Source: Phoronis ovalis
Taxonomy: Eukaryota > Phoronida > Phoronidae
Direction: 5' to 3'
NCBI GenBank assembly: GCA_028565635.1
Contig: JAOXYB010029078.1
Span: 1-15,114, forward strand
DNA length: 15,114 nt
The translations under genes and the position numbers were made by a program. Each line of letters begins with the position of its first letter. Within the stretch, counting starts at the first letter, position 1. Under the pieces are notes generated by a model. It did no database searches, was not told the DNA's origin, and saw only the letters and a list, made by a program, of their open reading frames with translations. Of this stretch, positions 9,501 to 15,114 are shown one piece after another.

Positions 9501-12500
9501 ATTACTCACATAAAAATTGTTAATTATATATTAATTAATTAATCTAATTTTTCACATAGTGCAAAAATTAAAAATACTAAAAGTAATCTTTTCAGTACTG
9601 TCATTAAAAAAAACAAATTTTTTTTAGTATAATGGCAACATTAAAATCCTAAATAACATTTTTTTATAAAATTATCATTGCACGAAATATCCTTTTTATA
9701 TACCGCATTAATGTTAATGTGCACTGAGTTAGTACCTCTTCCCGAGCTCTATAATTGTCCTCTTGATGGCGGATTTGCTGGGCATGATGTGCAGCAGCAT
9801 TTGCAAGAGCTTGAGTAGTTCCATCATCAAACATATGTGGTGCTGGTTGCCAACCATCATCAAAACGAGGGATATATGGCGGAACATAACCCTTCCAGGT
9901 ATCACTGAGAAAGAACAACAAAACATTGACGCAAAACTAGGACTTAACAATTTTTCTGATAACTCCAACAGATATCGGCTGTGGCTAATATCTTTGTCAA
10001 GTTAACTTTATATGTATTTGTTCAAATAATTCCATAAGGTGTCAAGGTCATTAAATAAGGTGTCAAGGTCACTAAGAATTTATTGGATGTCTTATTGCTA
10101 CTATTATGCATTTTGTATCTAACTTTCCATAGAACTTTACAGTGGACATTTATGCAATTATATTGATTTTTTATCTGTTTGACTGTATGACACTTGTAAC
10201 TGTGACACCAACCTGCTAATGGTCCATGCATCGCCAAGGGTTACCCATAAATCAGCTTCTTTTGATGACAAACAATGAGCGAGCAGGTCTCTGGCGTCGT
10301 TTGTCATTAATGGTGAAATGACCTTTGCAGCAAGGTCAGGTGTTCCGTGGCGTGGATCTTTACTGGCTTCAATAATCAAACTTAGAGGCGTAAACAGGAA
10401 GTGAACTAACTCCGGGGCGTTGGGATTATGTATGTGTGCCTTCAGTTTGGCCTTGAAGAAGAAAAACAAATAATCAATACATGTTACAAATAACGCAAAA
10501 TCAAGGTTTGAAGTCGTTTAACTACCATGCAGCTTTAACAATATTCTCGTTTATTCTGCGAGAGAACTGGTGTATATTATACGTTTAAATGAAACATTAC
10601 TTTTTGCATCATGACATTTCTCAGTATGAATATTGGCCGAATATGTAAGACTGTATTTTGCTTCTTTTACATCAATCTCAGCTTTGGATAGTAAAATGAT
10701 CCTCACGAAACCTTACCAGCAGATTGAAGGAAAATTTGAATTTCTGGAACACGCTTATAAAATCTTGAGCTGGAGGTGGGCGAGCTCGCATTGTTAACAT
10801 GCCCTCTGCAAAAAAGAAAAAAACATTCACAACCTTGTTATTGGAAACCATCAGTTCATTACTTGATAAATGTACATAGAACTGCTGAAAACAATTTTAT
10901 TTTTACTAATGTTTCGTTTTTTAATCACTTTTTCGAGAAATCTTATTGAATTTGAACCCAACAATATACCTCCGTGTCCTCTTTCTTTCTTTTTCTTGTT
11001 CTTTCCGAATCGTCGGCGATCCTCTAATTCCTTAAATGATTCTGCTGCCATCTGGAGGCGGGCAACAAACCTTTCAATGTCATCAAAGCAGTGATTCAGC
11101 AGTTGCTGCAATTCAATTAAAATATAATAATATTCAATTAAAATATAATAATATTCAATTAAAATGTAATAATATTCAATTAGTTAAAACACATATTTTC
11201 ACTGGCATATGTCAGGTGTATTAGTTTTCTTGCAGTGATGTTTACACTGTAGGTTGAAGCATTGTTTTTAATTTATCATTGTCATTTATTTCTGTAGCAT
11301 ACAGTGTTGCAAAAAAGTAAATTTATAATTATTCAATTGCTCTTTCAAATGTTCAATACAGTGCTATGCAGGACATATGAGCTGGATGCTATTCAGAGGA
11401 AAAGTAATTAATTCAGCACAAGTGAAGAATGAATACATGTCAACATCTGTACAAAGGTGAGAAATATTCAATTTCATTAGTAACCAATGAAAAGCTGATA
11501 CAATATTCGTTAGAAATAGTTTGACCCATTCAGTTTAAAAGGCACTACTCATCCTGCACTGAAACACTCAAGAACATGCACATGACATGCCAAGACTAGA
11601 GAGTACAACATGCTAGTGACCAGAAATATTTTTTATACACAACTGTCAACATAAATTTACTTACTTTATAAAACGACTAAGGAAATGGTAACAAATAAAA
11701 GGATTAAATTTAAATATTCATAAGATTAGATTTAAATATTCATAAGATTAGCTTAACAGTTACTGAATCTCGCAGCGCATCTTTTTTACACTGCACATGG
11801 TGCATGCTGGGTAAAATAATGAAACAATATACGAAACATATTTTTTCTTAATGCAGTGTGTGGTTTTTTTTTTATCCATAGACTGTTCTCAACCGATTTT
11901 AAGGATTTTTACAAAATAATGGAAACAAGGAAATAACTAAGGGTAACATCTACATCTATAAGGGTAACATCTACATCTATAAGGGTAACATCTACATCTA
12001 TAAGGGTAACATCTACATCTATAACATGCACACAGAGTTTAATATACACTGAATTGCAGCTTTCAAACATACTGTATTTGTAGATGAGGATTCACTCGGG
12101 CATTACCTGATGCATAACAACTTGTTAAGATTTACTGACACAATTATACCAGATATTGTTTACAGGTAGCGTGTGACTGGCTTAGATCAGTGTTTAATAT
12201 TTTTTTCATTTCTAGCCAAAACTGTAGCCATAAAGTCTCGTTTTTATATGATTAAAGGCATTCCCAATAATACCCTTACTATATCTTGTGCACATACCTC
12301 ATGAATATTCATGAATGTACAATAAAATACACAGAACATTTTTGTAACAGCATGAATTCTCATCTGCAAATCATTGTATTAAATGAATTTTTAATTACGT
12401 AACATAAGCTGATTGCGAGTATAACAGGTTTTTTATCATTCCGTGCCTACTCACAAGCCTATAATCTCTTTCTTGGAGTTTCAGTTTTACCAGATGGTAC

Positions 12501-15027
12501 TGCTGTTTGACAAGCAAAAACAAATTGACAACAAACAATACATTTTGAGCCCACACAAGCTTTGCATCGTGTGTACAACATAAATTGTGTTAAACTGCAT
12601 AAAGCCATTTGATAATCATTTCCAAACGCAGTAAACATTATCGCCTATAAATAGCAAGTACTTGAATCTAATATTACGTATGTCCTGGTTTTGCTGGTGA
12701 GTCCCTGGTGCAGGCCACGAGTGTCCTGTAGTTGTCTGAGGTTTACTCAGCACTCATAGTGCTCCAGTTTGTCACTTCTATATCTACTAAATTTTATCCC
12801 AGGGATGTGGATTCCACTAAATGAGAGAAAACTTTACCAGTCAGTAAAATAAACAATATTCATACATACCACATCTCTGTCTGTTCTTTCACTAGTGGTT
12901 GACTCTCTGTCGTCTTCCGGGCCACGTCTGTAAGATTCTCGGAAACGGCTAAGCGGTCGATCACCATAATCATCCTGATCTGAAGACAAATGAAAGGAAT
13001 AATTGTTATAACAGCAGTCAAATGGAACTAGATTATACAGTCACACTGTTTAGTTTTTAGAATCACATACAACGAAATATTTTATATTGTGCTTGGAAAT
13101 GAAAACAAACAGGCAGCTATATGCATGTTAGTAGAATGGGACTTCTTTAATTTATACTATTTTTTCTTACAATGGAAATTACAACTTTCTTCAAAAAATA
13201 CTCAACAAAATATGGAAGTCATAAAAATTATAGAATCTTAAAATGTTCTCACCCGTCTGCATTTGTTCTAATCTGGAAACAGCGTCTCGTACATGGGGTC
13301 TACCACCAGGTGGCTCTGGAGCAGGGTTTGTTGGTGGAGGTGGAATGCGATCATTATAATCATCATGTCTTGTCTGCCGACTGAAAAACAAAACCACTAC
13401 AGTCATCCCTAACTTAGTTAACATTGTCACCATCTTGGAACGATATAATGCAACTATGTAATGTTCCAATGATGAAGCTATAGCAACACATTCTAGAGCA
13501 GATATACAATTATTCAGGACAAACATGTGGTCCAGAATTAACAGAAATCAGGTCAACTGCTTCACAAGATTGGCACCAACAAATCTGTTGGCTCGCACAA
13601 GCTAACACATATATGACATGCTTTTTAGTAATCTTGCGCTTTTCCATAATCTAAGCATTGACTAACCCAAGGTGTGACTTCATGACACCTTTGATAATTT
13701 AAAGGCATGAAAATATGCTACTTTCTGAGAGGTGGCTCTACTATAGTGTGTGAGTGGGTTTACACACGTGTACACATTCTACCATCATCAGGATTGACTT
13801 ATTTTTTATTTTGTCAATCAGAGTACATGAAACCTTTTCTACTCCAGCACATTTATCATAAACAACAGAAATAAGCAGACTACAGACCACCGGCACATTC
13901 AGGTTTGAAAATACACATACACGGTGAACAGGACCAAGTATGATGAATTACTGATCAAAGAAAAACAGATAAAAAAATTAAAATAAAAAACTTACACAAG
14001 ACTACATAATAAAGATCTCATGCAGGTCTGAGCCTTCCCTTGATTACTGTCGTAAATAAAACGTACCTGTCGAGGGTACTACTACCTGGAGGAGTCGGCC
14101 AAGCGTGTCGTATTAAGGGACTGAAGGAAAACCCCAACAAATAATATGATAAATAACAGTGGGTGACATAAATATTCAATCATTACTAAAAAAAGCTGCA
14201 TTTTTATTAAGTGTTTACAAACATACAATCGTGTGGTAAAAAAACCAAAAGCCAGGATATCCGTCGAACATAACGTTGTACAAGCCAATCAACAGCAAAA
14301 TAATGAGTAAATGAATCAAATAAAGGATTCCTCTGGGCATACTATAACTTAGATAAGGATTCCTCTGGGCATACTATAACTTAGATAAGGATTCCTCTGG
14401 GCATACTATAACTTAGATAAGGATTCCTCTGGGCATACTATAACTTTAAAGTAACCAACTAAACACAAAAGCATAAGGTGCCTATTACATCACTGGGTAC
14501 TGTGACTCAATTGCTGAAGCAAATTTGCACTGCACTAACATACCGTCTGCGATTTATATAGTGTCTATAATATGGAAAAAAAGTTTGCTGAACATTTTTA
14601 TAACTCTACATGTACTGGCTATATCAAACACCTTTCTGCAAAACATTAATTTTTTTCCCTGCATGGATGTTCGTTCTACTTGCCAAGGTAATGGACGATA
14701 CACAGACTGACCCCTATGTTTTCAGACTGACTCCTATGTTTTCAGACTGACCCCTATGTTTTCAGACTGACCCCTATGTTTTCAGACTGACTCCTATGTT
14801 TCGAGGGTATTTTTTCATTCCTTCATGAACTTCTTAATTACAAGATGCAGGTGGGTTTAAACAAAAATTAAATCAAAATTCTCAACATACCAGGTCACGT
14901 TTACACAGGAATACTACAAATATTGATTTTTAGAAGTCAAGGTATATGTTTGTACTTACGCATATGGTTGTCTGCCTTGCGGTTTGTCCGATTTTACAGT
15001 TTTAATGTCATCAACAATGTCAGACGA
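366..15027 (-). CDS. eps8: EPS8-family actin capping/bundling and signalling scaffold, multi-exon, both ends missing
   Basis: Core CDS join on the minus strand: 15027-14960, 14120-14067, 13380-13253, 12979-12870, 11105-10970, 10805-10717, 10451-10213, 9904-9736, 9458-9256, 8247-8080, 7199-7124, 6869-6744, 6420-6240, 2384-2325, 1762-1603, 1372-1237, 519-366. The sum is 2257 nt, about 752 residues, all phases matching and no internal stop. Seen: the helical block with FDDIERFVARLQ, MRARPP and ELVHFLF; VPPYIPRF..GW; an SH3 with NWWKLRN; and a C-terminal effector with DDVNSELKQRW and QLTVQKN. Known of the family: EPS8 has PTB, SH3 and a C-terminal SAM-like effector, binds ABI1 and IRSp53, caps and bundles actin filaments, and works in filopodia, microvilli and stereocilia. 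Vertebrate EPS8 is about 820 residues, so a full protein here would be longer because of low-complexity linkers. EPS8 versus EPS8-like paralogues cannot be told apart; most invertebrates have one gene. Start codon, PTB and final stop are not in the window. Confidence 0.93.
520..1236 (-). other. EPS8 intron with two short GC-rich patches
   Basis: Mostly AT-rich. G-runs at about 953-975 and a G5/C5/C7 patch at about 1090-1110 stand out but have no coding match. No strong in-phase exon. Confidence 0.6.
1237..1372 (-). CDS. eps8: EPS8 exon 16 of window: SAM-like actin-binding effector core
   Basis: The acceptor is GTTTTATAG and the donor GTAAGT. It reads RVVYAFDGYSGKDMFNLARH, then QLEERCGHEEGMRLD, then SQLTVQKNIAG. 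It matches the family pattern LxGxQLFSLNKxELxxVCxEGxRVxSQxTxQK. The bundling-linked LNK triplet of vertebrate EPS8 aligns with LAR here, so the basic residue is kept as Arg and Asn is replaced. Phase 2 in, phase 0 out. Confidence 0.95.
1563..1602 (+). repeat. 14-bp tandem repeat, about 2.8 copies, containing an EPS8 splice donor
   Basis: The unit is GAGCATACCCTGGG (1563-1576, 1577-1590, then a partial copy from 1591). On the minus strand each copy gives a GTATGC, and the real donor GTAGGT at 1602-1597 lies in the last copy. Confidence 0.8.
1603..1762 (-). CDS. eps8: EPS8 exon 15 of window: actin-capping helix and start of SAM-like effector
   Basis: The acceptor is GCTTGTTTAG and the donor GTAGGT. 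It reads KQMSNPIDDVNSELKQRW, then SRMPNRPKSAIQTYM, then SLSSGPVDVKEWLYSKGFTD. DDVNSELKQRW corresponds to the amphipathic helix (family: EEVQDELIHRL) that plugs the actin barbed end; the Val and Leu shown by mutation to matter for capping in mouse EPS8 (from memory) are both present. GPVDVKEWLYSKGF matches PEDVKTWLQSKGF, the start of the SAM-like bundle. Phase 1 in, phase 2 out. Confidence 0.95.
1763..2324 (-). other. EPS8 intron between exons 14 and 15; nothing recognised
   Basis: AT-rich sequence without long in-phase open segments, repeats or inverted repeats that I could support. Confidence 0.6.
2325..2384 (-). CDS. eps8: EPS8 exon 14 of window: serine-rich lead to effector region
   Basis: The acceptor is TTTCTTCAG and the donor GTAAGT. 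It reads DSDSVDDRPRSRLSSGDLYS. Its position and Ser/Asp-rich composition match the stretch before the EPS8 effector helix. Phase 1 in, phase 1 out, fitting both neighbours across a 3.9-kb intron. Confidence 0.87.
2976..3109 (+). mobile_element. short A-tailed retroinsertion with 16-bp target-site duplication
   Basis: AAATTATTTACATGCA occurs perfectly at 2976-2991 and 3094-3109. Between them are 102 bp that begin AGCCCTTTG, contain a short hairpin (TCGGAG...CTCCGA, about 3039-3058) and end in an A-run after GGGGTAAT. A long duplication plus a 3' A-tail is the mark of LINE-mediated insertion, so this looks like a truncated SINE or retrocopied small RNA on the plus strand. The family is not recognised. 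Confidence 0.7.
3905..3916 (+). promoter_or_regulatory. E2F-like and CCAAT motif overlap
   Basis: TTTCCCGCCAAT holds an E2F consensus (TTTCCCGC) overlapping a CCAAT box. It sits inside the large intron with no open reading frame nearby. Function is unproven. Confidence 0.25.
5101..5261. repeat. 12-bp perfect inverted repeat enclosing about 137 bp
   Basis: GATGTCCAGCTT (5101-5112) is the exact reverse complement of 5250-5261, with weaker similarity extending a few bases (CAC outside, TTCC inside). It could be a tiny MITE or a foldback. No clear target-site duplication. Confidence 0.4.
5990..6136 (-). CDS. eps8: candidate 147-bp cassette exon of EPS8
   Basis: A GC-richer island in a long AT-rich intron has a strong acceptor (GTCTTCCCCCAG), a strong donor (AAAG then GTATGT), and one open frame of 49 codons that is phase 1-1, exactly fitting the intron it lies in. 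A second acceptor 15 bp inside (GCTTCAG) also keeps the frame. Key stretches are AYASDNSRVTSYWLNDKKGN, NESGLGPLESFSP, and VTILSLWSTSYYCCK. No recognised domain. The last part is unusually hydrophobic for a cytosolic linker, which weakens the call. It could instead be a decoy exon or a chance open frame. Confidence 0.4.
6210..6215 (-). promoter_or_regulatory. AATAAA polyadenylation signal overlapping the short-form stop
   Basis: On the minus strand AATAAA contains the first two bases of the alternative stop and follows it by one base. Cleavage 10-30 bases further would give a 3'UTR of only a few tens of bases. AATAAA is frequent by chance in AT-rich DNA, so the position is the only support. 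Confidence 0.3.
6211..6239 (-). CDS. eps8: read-through extension and alternative stop of EPS8 (short form)
   Basis: If the donor at 6239 is skipped, the frame continues GDYGGGYFK and stops at TAA (6213-6211). The added residues match the Gly/Tyr/Asp composition of the repeats just upstream, which suggests a used C-terminus rather than random intron. The product would keep the middle domain and SH3 but lose the actin effector region. An AATAAA overlaps the stop (6215-6210). Isoform use is inferred. Confidence 0.5.
6240..6420 (-). CDS. eps8: EPS8 exon 13 of window: DGGY-type repeats and polyproline
   Basis: The acceptor is CTTTTTCAG. After SDP come six five-residue repeats: RDGGY three times, then HDGGH, RDSGH and RDSGQ. 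Then come YSSYIPPPPPPSGPPPPPQ and VARKPTRR. The donor GTGATT after 6240 leaves one base that completes Asp with the next core exon (RR-DSDSVDD), so this joins the proline-rich linker to the effector region. Polyproline is expected in EPS8 linkers as an SH3 or profilin ligand; the DGGY repeats are not something I know from vertebrate EPS8. Confidence 0.9.
6322..6411 (-). repeat. eps8: in-frame 15-bp coding minisatellite in EPS8
   Basis: Six 15-bp units (like GATGGTGGTTACCGC on the minus strand) encode the RDGGY/HDGGH/RDSGH series. The units nearest the exon's 5' end are nearly identical and later ones diverge, suggesting recent expansion at the 5' side. Confidence 0.9.
6473..6538 (+). repeat. 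24-bp tandem repeat, 2.75 copies
   Basis: The unit starts TATTTATGTAAGTGCTGG (6473-6496, 6497-6520, partial 6521-6538), with one base difference in the first copy. It lies in the intron between exons 12 and 13. Confidence 0.9.
6600..6611 (+). promoter_or_regulatory. AGGTCA direct repeat with no spacer (DR0), nuclear-receptor-like
   Basis: AGGTCAAGGTCA is two consensus half-sites back to back and also contains the extended half-site TCAAGGTCA (6603-6611). DR0 sites are bound by GCNF-type receptors, and the extended half-site by ERR/SF-1-type receptors. It is intronic; use is not shown. Confidence 0.35.
6744..6869 (-). CDS. eps8: EPS8 exon 12 of window: C-terminal half of SH3
   Basis: The acceptor is ATTACTTAG and the donor GTATCT. 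It reads VLDSSRNWWKLRNAQGQVGH, then APYTIL, then KEFKVEEHPEMMDNGR. NWWKLRN is the SH3 Trp-Trp motif and GHAPYTIL is the GxVPxNIL strand. EPS8 SH3 domains carry Ile where most SH3s have Tyr at the end of this motif, linked in the family to PxxDY ligand choice as in ABI1, and that Ile is kept here. Phase 0 on both sides. Confidence 0.95.
7124..7199 (-). CDS. eps8: EPS8 exon 11 of window: N-terminal half of SH3
   Basis: The acceptor is CCTTTCAG and the donor GTAAGT. It reads KLFEVSHARESKNDKELGVV, then KGEFVE. NDKELGVVKGEFVEV matches the SH3 RT loop and second strand (ELSV-K-D--EV). The usual ALYDY strand appears as LFEVS, so both the aromatic and acidic residues are substituted (Phe, Glu). Phase 2 in, phase 0 out. 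Confidence 0.9.
7200..8079 (-). other. EPS8 intron between exons 10 and 11
   Basis: The MITE-like element makes up about 60 percent of this intron; the flanks show nothing recognisable. Confidence 0.7.
7445..7986. mobile_element. MITE-like element with TTAA ends and 12-bp terminal inverted repeats
   Basis: TTAAGGACTCGAGATA at 7445-7460 is perfectly reverse-complemented at 7971-7986. Reading TTAA as the target-site duplication leaves 12-bp inverted repeats GGACTCGAGATA around a 510-bp AT-rich interior with no transposase frame. TTAA duplication points to a piggyBac-type non-autonomous element; a TA-type (mariner-like) reading is also possible. It lies fully inside the intron between exons 10 and 11. 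Confidence 0.65.
8080..8247 (-). CDS. eps8: EPS8 exon 10 of window: Arg/Asp/Glu-rich segment and SH3 lead-in
   Basis: It begins RNRQAHEREWERDRVRDRG, a mixed-charge RE/RD-rich stretch, then EPMPEPPVV, then SFEEEQKYFAQDMLASSA. The donor GTAACT is weak, but splicing to the next exon completes a Lys codon and runs into the SH3 domain. If that donor is not used, the frame stops at once (AAG TAA), so intron retention truncates just before SH3. The acceptor is CTTTTTAG. Phase 2 in, phase 2 out. Confidence 0.88.
8248..9255 (-). other. EPS8 intron between exons 9 and 10
   Basis: Carries the six-copy 24-bp array. The 8760-9040 part is less AT-rich and open on the minus strand but has no recognised domain and no supported splice sites. 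Confidence 0.6.
8595..8741 (+). repeat. 24-bp minisatellite, six copies
   Basis: The unit begins AACTGATTACAAAGCACG and ends CTACAC. Copies at 8595, 8619, 8642, 8666, 8690 and 8714 are identical except that the second has lost one A. The period is a multiple of three, so it creates an artefactual open frame on each strand. It sits in the intron between exons 9 and 10. Confidence 0.95.
9256..9458 (-). CDS. eps8: EPS8 exon 9 of window: polar linker
   Basis: The acceptor is CTTTTAAACAG and the donor GTTGGA. It reads ARDHVYPVEHNSRPPYGE, then a Tyr/Arg/Pro-rich stretch with DEYDRPPDRVPPQVHQQ, then FQAYVEKHIDR. PxxDY-like spacing is not obvious. This is a disordered linker before the SH3. Phase 0 in, phase 2 out, with good open frame and codon continuity. 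Confidence 0.88.
9736..9904 (-). CDS. eps8: EPS8 exon 8 of window: VPPYIPRF..GW motif and Ala/His/Gln-rich linker
   Basis: The acceptor is TTTCTCAG and the donor GTACTA. It starts SDTWKGYVPPYIPRFDDGWQ, corresponding to the EPS8 motif PxYVPxFxxGWEPP that closes the middle region. It continues with a helical QALANAAAHHAQQIRH stretch and ends AREE. Phase 2 in, phase 0 out. Confidence 0.93.
9905..10212 (-). other. EPS8 intron between exons 7 and 8 with tandem receptor-like motif
   Basis: Contains the two-copy 21-bp TCAAGGTCA repeat; otherwise unremarkable. Confidence 0.7.
10034..10075 (+). repeat. 21-bp tandem duplication carrying TCAAGGTCA
   Basis: ATAAGGTGTCAAGGTCA followed by TTAA or CTAA, at 10034-10054 and 10055-10075, with one mismatch. 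Each copy holds the nuclear-receptor extended half-site TCAAGGTCA (10042-10050, 10063-10071), spaced two helical turns apart. Confidence 0.85.
10213..10451 (-). CDS. eps8: EPS8 exon 7 of window: conserved middle domain core
   Basis: This is the longest exon here (239 bp), with acceptor TTCTTCTTCAAG and donor GTTGGT. Key stretches are AKLKAHIHNPNAPELVHFLF, TPLSLIIEASKDP, VISPLMTNDARDLLAHCL, and SSKEADLWVTLGDAWTISR. This corresponds to the EPS8 block with QNPSA-ELVHFLF-PL, PLLSRDAVDFL and LWESLGE-W. Along with the two preceding exons it forms the conserved helical region between PTB and SH3, whose biochemical role is less clear than that of the other domains. Phase 0 in, phase 2 out. Confidence 0.96.
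10717..10805 (-). CDS. eps8: EPS8 exon 6 of window: helical middle domain
   Basis: The acceptor is TTTTTTGCAG and the donor GTAAGG. It reads EGMLTMRARPPPAQDF, then ISVFQKFKFSFNLL, matching the EPS8 pattern EGVLTLRARPP...F..CFQKxKxxxNLL. Phase 1 in, phase 0 out. Confidence 0.95.
10970..11105 (-). CDS. eps8: EPS8 exon 5 of window: start of conserved helical middle domain
   Basis: It reads QLLNHCFDDIERFVARLQ, then MAAESFKELEDRRRF, then a lysine-rich GKNKKKKERGHG. This is one of the most diagnostic EPS8 stretches (family pattern: LNxxxDDIExFxxxLQKAAEAF...KKNKKK). The acceptor GAATTGCAG directly abuts the tandem array at 11111-11182, so the repeat supplies the intron end. The donor is GTATAT. Phase 0 in, phase 1 out. 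Confidence 0.95.
11111..11182 (+). repeat. 21-bp AT-rich tandem array ending at an EPS8 acceptor
   Basis: The unit begins ATTCAATTAAAATATAAT (11111, 11132, 11153, partial 11174). The array ends five bases from the exon 5 acceptor, so the intron's branch-point and T-rich region is made of repeat copies. Confidence 0.9.
11708..11751 (+). repeat. 22-bp perfect tandem duplication
   Basis: The unit begins ATTTAAATATTCATAAGA (11708-11729, 11730-11751). Confidence 0.9.
11939..12022 (+). repeat. 21-bp tandem repeat, four perfect copies
   Basis: The unit begins AAGGGTAACATCTACATC (11939, 11960, 11981, 12002). Perfect identity suggests recent expansion. Confidence 0.95.
12455..12502 (-). CDS. eps8: candidate 48-bp cassette exon of EPS8
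   Basis: The acceptor TTGTCAAACAG lies before 12502 and the strong donor GTGAGTAGG follows 12455. The segment is exactly 16 codons in phase 0-0, reading QYHLVKLKLQERDYRL. It sits in the intron between the exons ending RDV and starting QLLNHC, so including it keeps the frame and inserts 16 basic/amphipathic residues where EPS8 proteins normally read continuously. A CAGCAG acceptor would make the first Gln optional. Vertebrate EPS8 has no insertion here to my knowledge, so it would be alternatively spliced or lineage-specific. It could still be a chance open segment. Confidence 0.5.
12870..12979 (-). CDS. eps8: EPS8 exon 4 of window: charged linker entering the helical middle region
   Basis: The acceptor is TGTCTTCAG and the donor GTATGT. 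It reads DQDDYGDRPLSRFRESYRR, then GPEDDRESTTSERTDRDV. The terminal DRDV joined to QLLNHCFDDIERF of the next core exon reproduces the family pattern RDVQ-LLNH-DDIE, so direct splicing to 11105 is the expected default. Phase 1 in, phase 0 out. Confidence 0.87.
13253..13380 (-). CDS. eps8: EPS8 exon 3 of window: proline-rich linker
   Basis: The acceptor is TTTTTCAG and the donor GTGAGA. It reads SRQTRHDDYNDR, then IPPPPTNPAPEPPGG, then RPHVRDAVSRLEQMQT. The PPPP and PEPP runs are possible SH3 or profilin ligands, in line with the proline-rich linkers of EPS8 proteins. The final segment looks helical. Phase 2 in, phase 1 out. Confidence 0.85.
13381..14066 (-). other. EPS8 intron between exons 2 and 3; nothing recognised
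   Basis: AT-rich. A small perfect stem, CCAACA with TGTTGG (13577-13592), is the only structure noticed. Confidence 0.6.
14067..14120 (-). CDS. eps8: EPS8 exon 2 of window: short proline-containing linker
   Basis: This 54-bp exon has a TTTCCTTCAG acceptor and a GTACGT donor. The frame set by the previous exon reads APLIRHAWPTPPGSSTLD, then AG carried into the next exon. No domain; it is part of the disordered linker after the PTB. The phase agreement on both sides is the main support. Confidence 0.78.
14325..14446 (+). repeat. 32-bp tandem repeat, 3.8 copies
   Basis: The unit begins GGATTCCTCTGGGCATAC and ends TTAGATAA (14325, 14357, 14389, partial 14421). Copies are identical over the shared length. 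Confidence 0.95.
14703..14801 (+). repeat. 20-bp tandem repeat, five copies with C/T variants
   Basis: The unit is CAGACTGACCCCTATGTTTT. Copies 2 and 5 carry CTCC in place of CCCC, an internal variant pattern that could mark allele histories. Confidence 0.95.
14960..15027 (-). CDS. eps8: EPS8 exon 1 of window: end of or just after the PTB domain
   Basis: The acceptor is ...TGTTGTAG before 15027 and the donor GTAAGT follows 14960. Only one frame is open: it starts SSDIVDDIKTVKSDK and ends QPY plus two bases of an Ala codon completed by the next exon. The amphipathic DIVDDIKTV stretch fits the helix at or after the end of the EPS8 PTB domain, but the PTB body itself lies off the right edge, so that placement is inferred from order. 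Phase 0 in, phase 2 out. Confidence 0.8.
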
Positions 15028-15114
15028 CTACAACAGAGATAAAAGAAGAAATATGATACAATTTAAGAGTAAGACACTTGTCTGAAGAAAAGTCGTATTT
15101 TTGTAAAATATAAT

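Larger units (their letters stand above)
11106..12869 (-). other. EPS8 intron between exons 4 and 5, with cassette and three arrays
   Basis: Holds the 48-bp candidate cassette (12455-12502) and arrays at 11111, 11708 and 11939. The remaining sequence is AT-rich. A slightly GC-richer patch at 12680-12775 has a small hairpin (AGCACT...AGTGCT) but no supported exon. Confidence 0.65.
14121..14959 (-). other. EPS8 intron between exons 1 and 2, with two minisatellites
   Basis: Contains the 32-bp and 20-bp arrays. No open frame of interest. Confidence 0.7.

Overview
The window is eukaryotic nuclear DNA from an invertebrate animal, most likely a lophotrochozoan such as a mollusc. This rests on many short exons with GT-AG introns of about 0.2-3.9 kb, AT-rich introns full of short tandem arrays and small transposons, and a protein that is clearly metazoan yet well diverged from the vertebrate form. 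The lineage is an inference; the eukaryotic multi-exon structure is read directly from the sequence.

Essentially the whole window is one gene on the minus strand, an EPS8 family member (epidermal growth factor receptor kinase substrate 8, an actin capping and bundling scaffold). Seventeen core coding exons were placed between 15027 and 366. Each has an acceptable acceptor and donor, and every exon-exon phase matches. Together they encode about 752 residues with no stop. The fragment begins around the end of the expected N-terminal PTB domain and runs through a charged and proline-rich linker (exons at 14067-12870), the conserved helical EPS8 middle region (11105-10213), a linker (9904-9256), an arginine-rich segment leading into the SH3 domain (8247-6744), a DGGY-repeat plus polyproline exon (6420-6240), and the C-terminal actin effector region (2384-366). 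The PTB exons and promoter lie beyond the right edge. The last coding exon and main 3'UTR lie beyond the left edge or were not recognised in 1-365.

Three alternative products can be read from the sequence. A 48-bp phase 0-0 cassette (12455-12502) would insert 16 residues at the start of the helical middle region. A 147-bp phase 1-1 open segment (5990-6136) would insert 49 residues before the effector region. Read-through of the donor at 6239 adds nine residues of matching composition and then a stop overlapping an AATAAA signal, giving a form that keeps SH3 but lacks the whole actin-binding effector region.

The introns carry eight or more tandem arrays with 14-32 bp units, a 542-bp TTAA-flanked inverted-repeat element (MITE-like), a 102-bp A-tailed insertion with a 16-bp target-site duplication, and several nuclear-receptor-like motifs. 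No tRNA, rRNA, CRISPR array, operon or second protein-coding gene could be supported.
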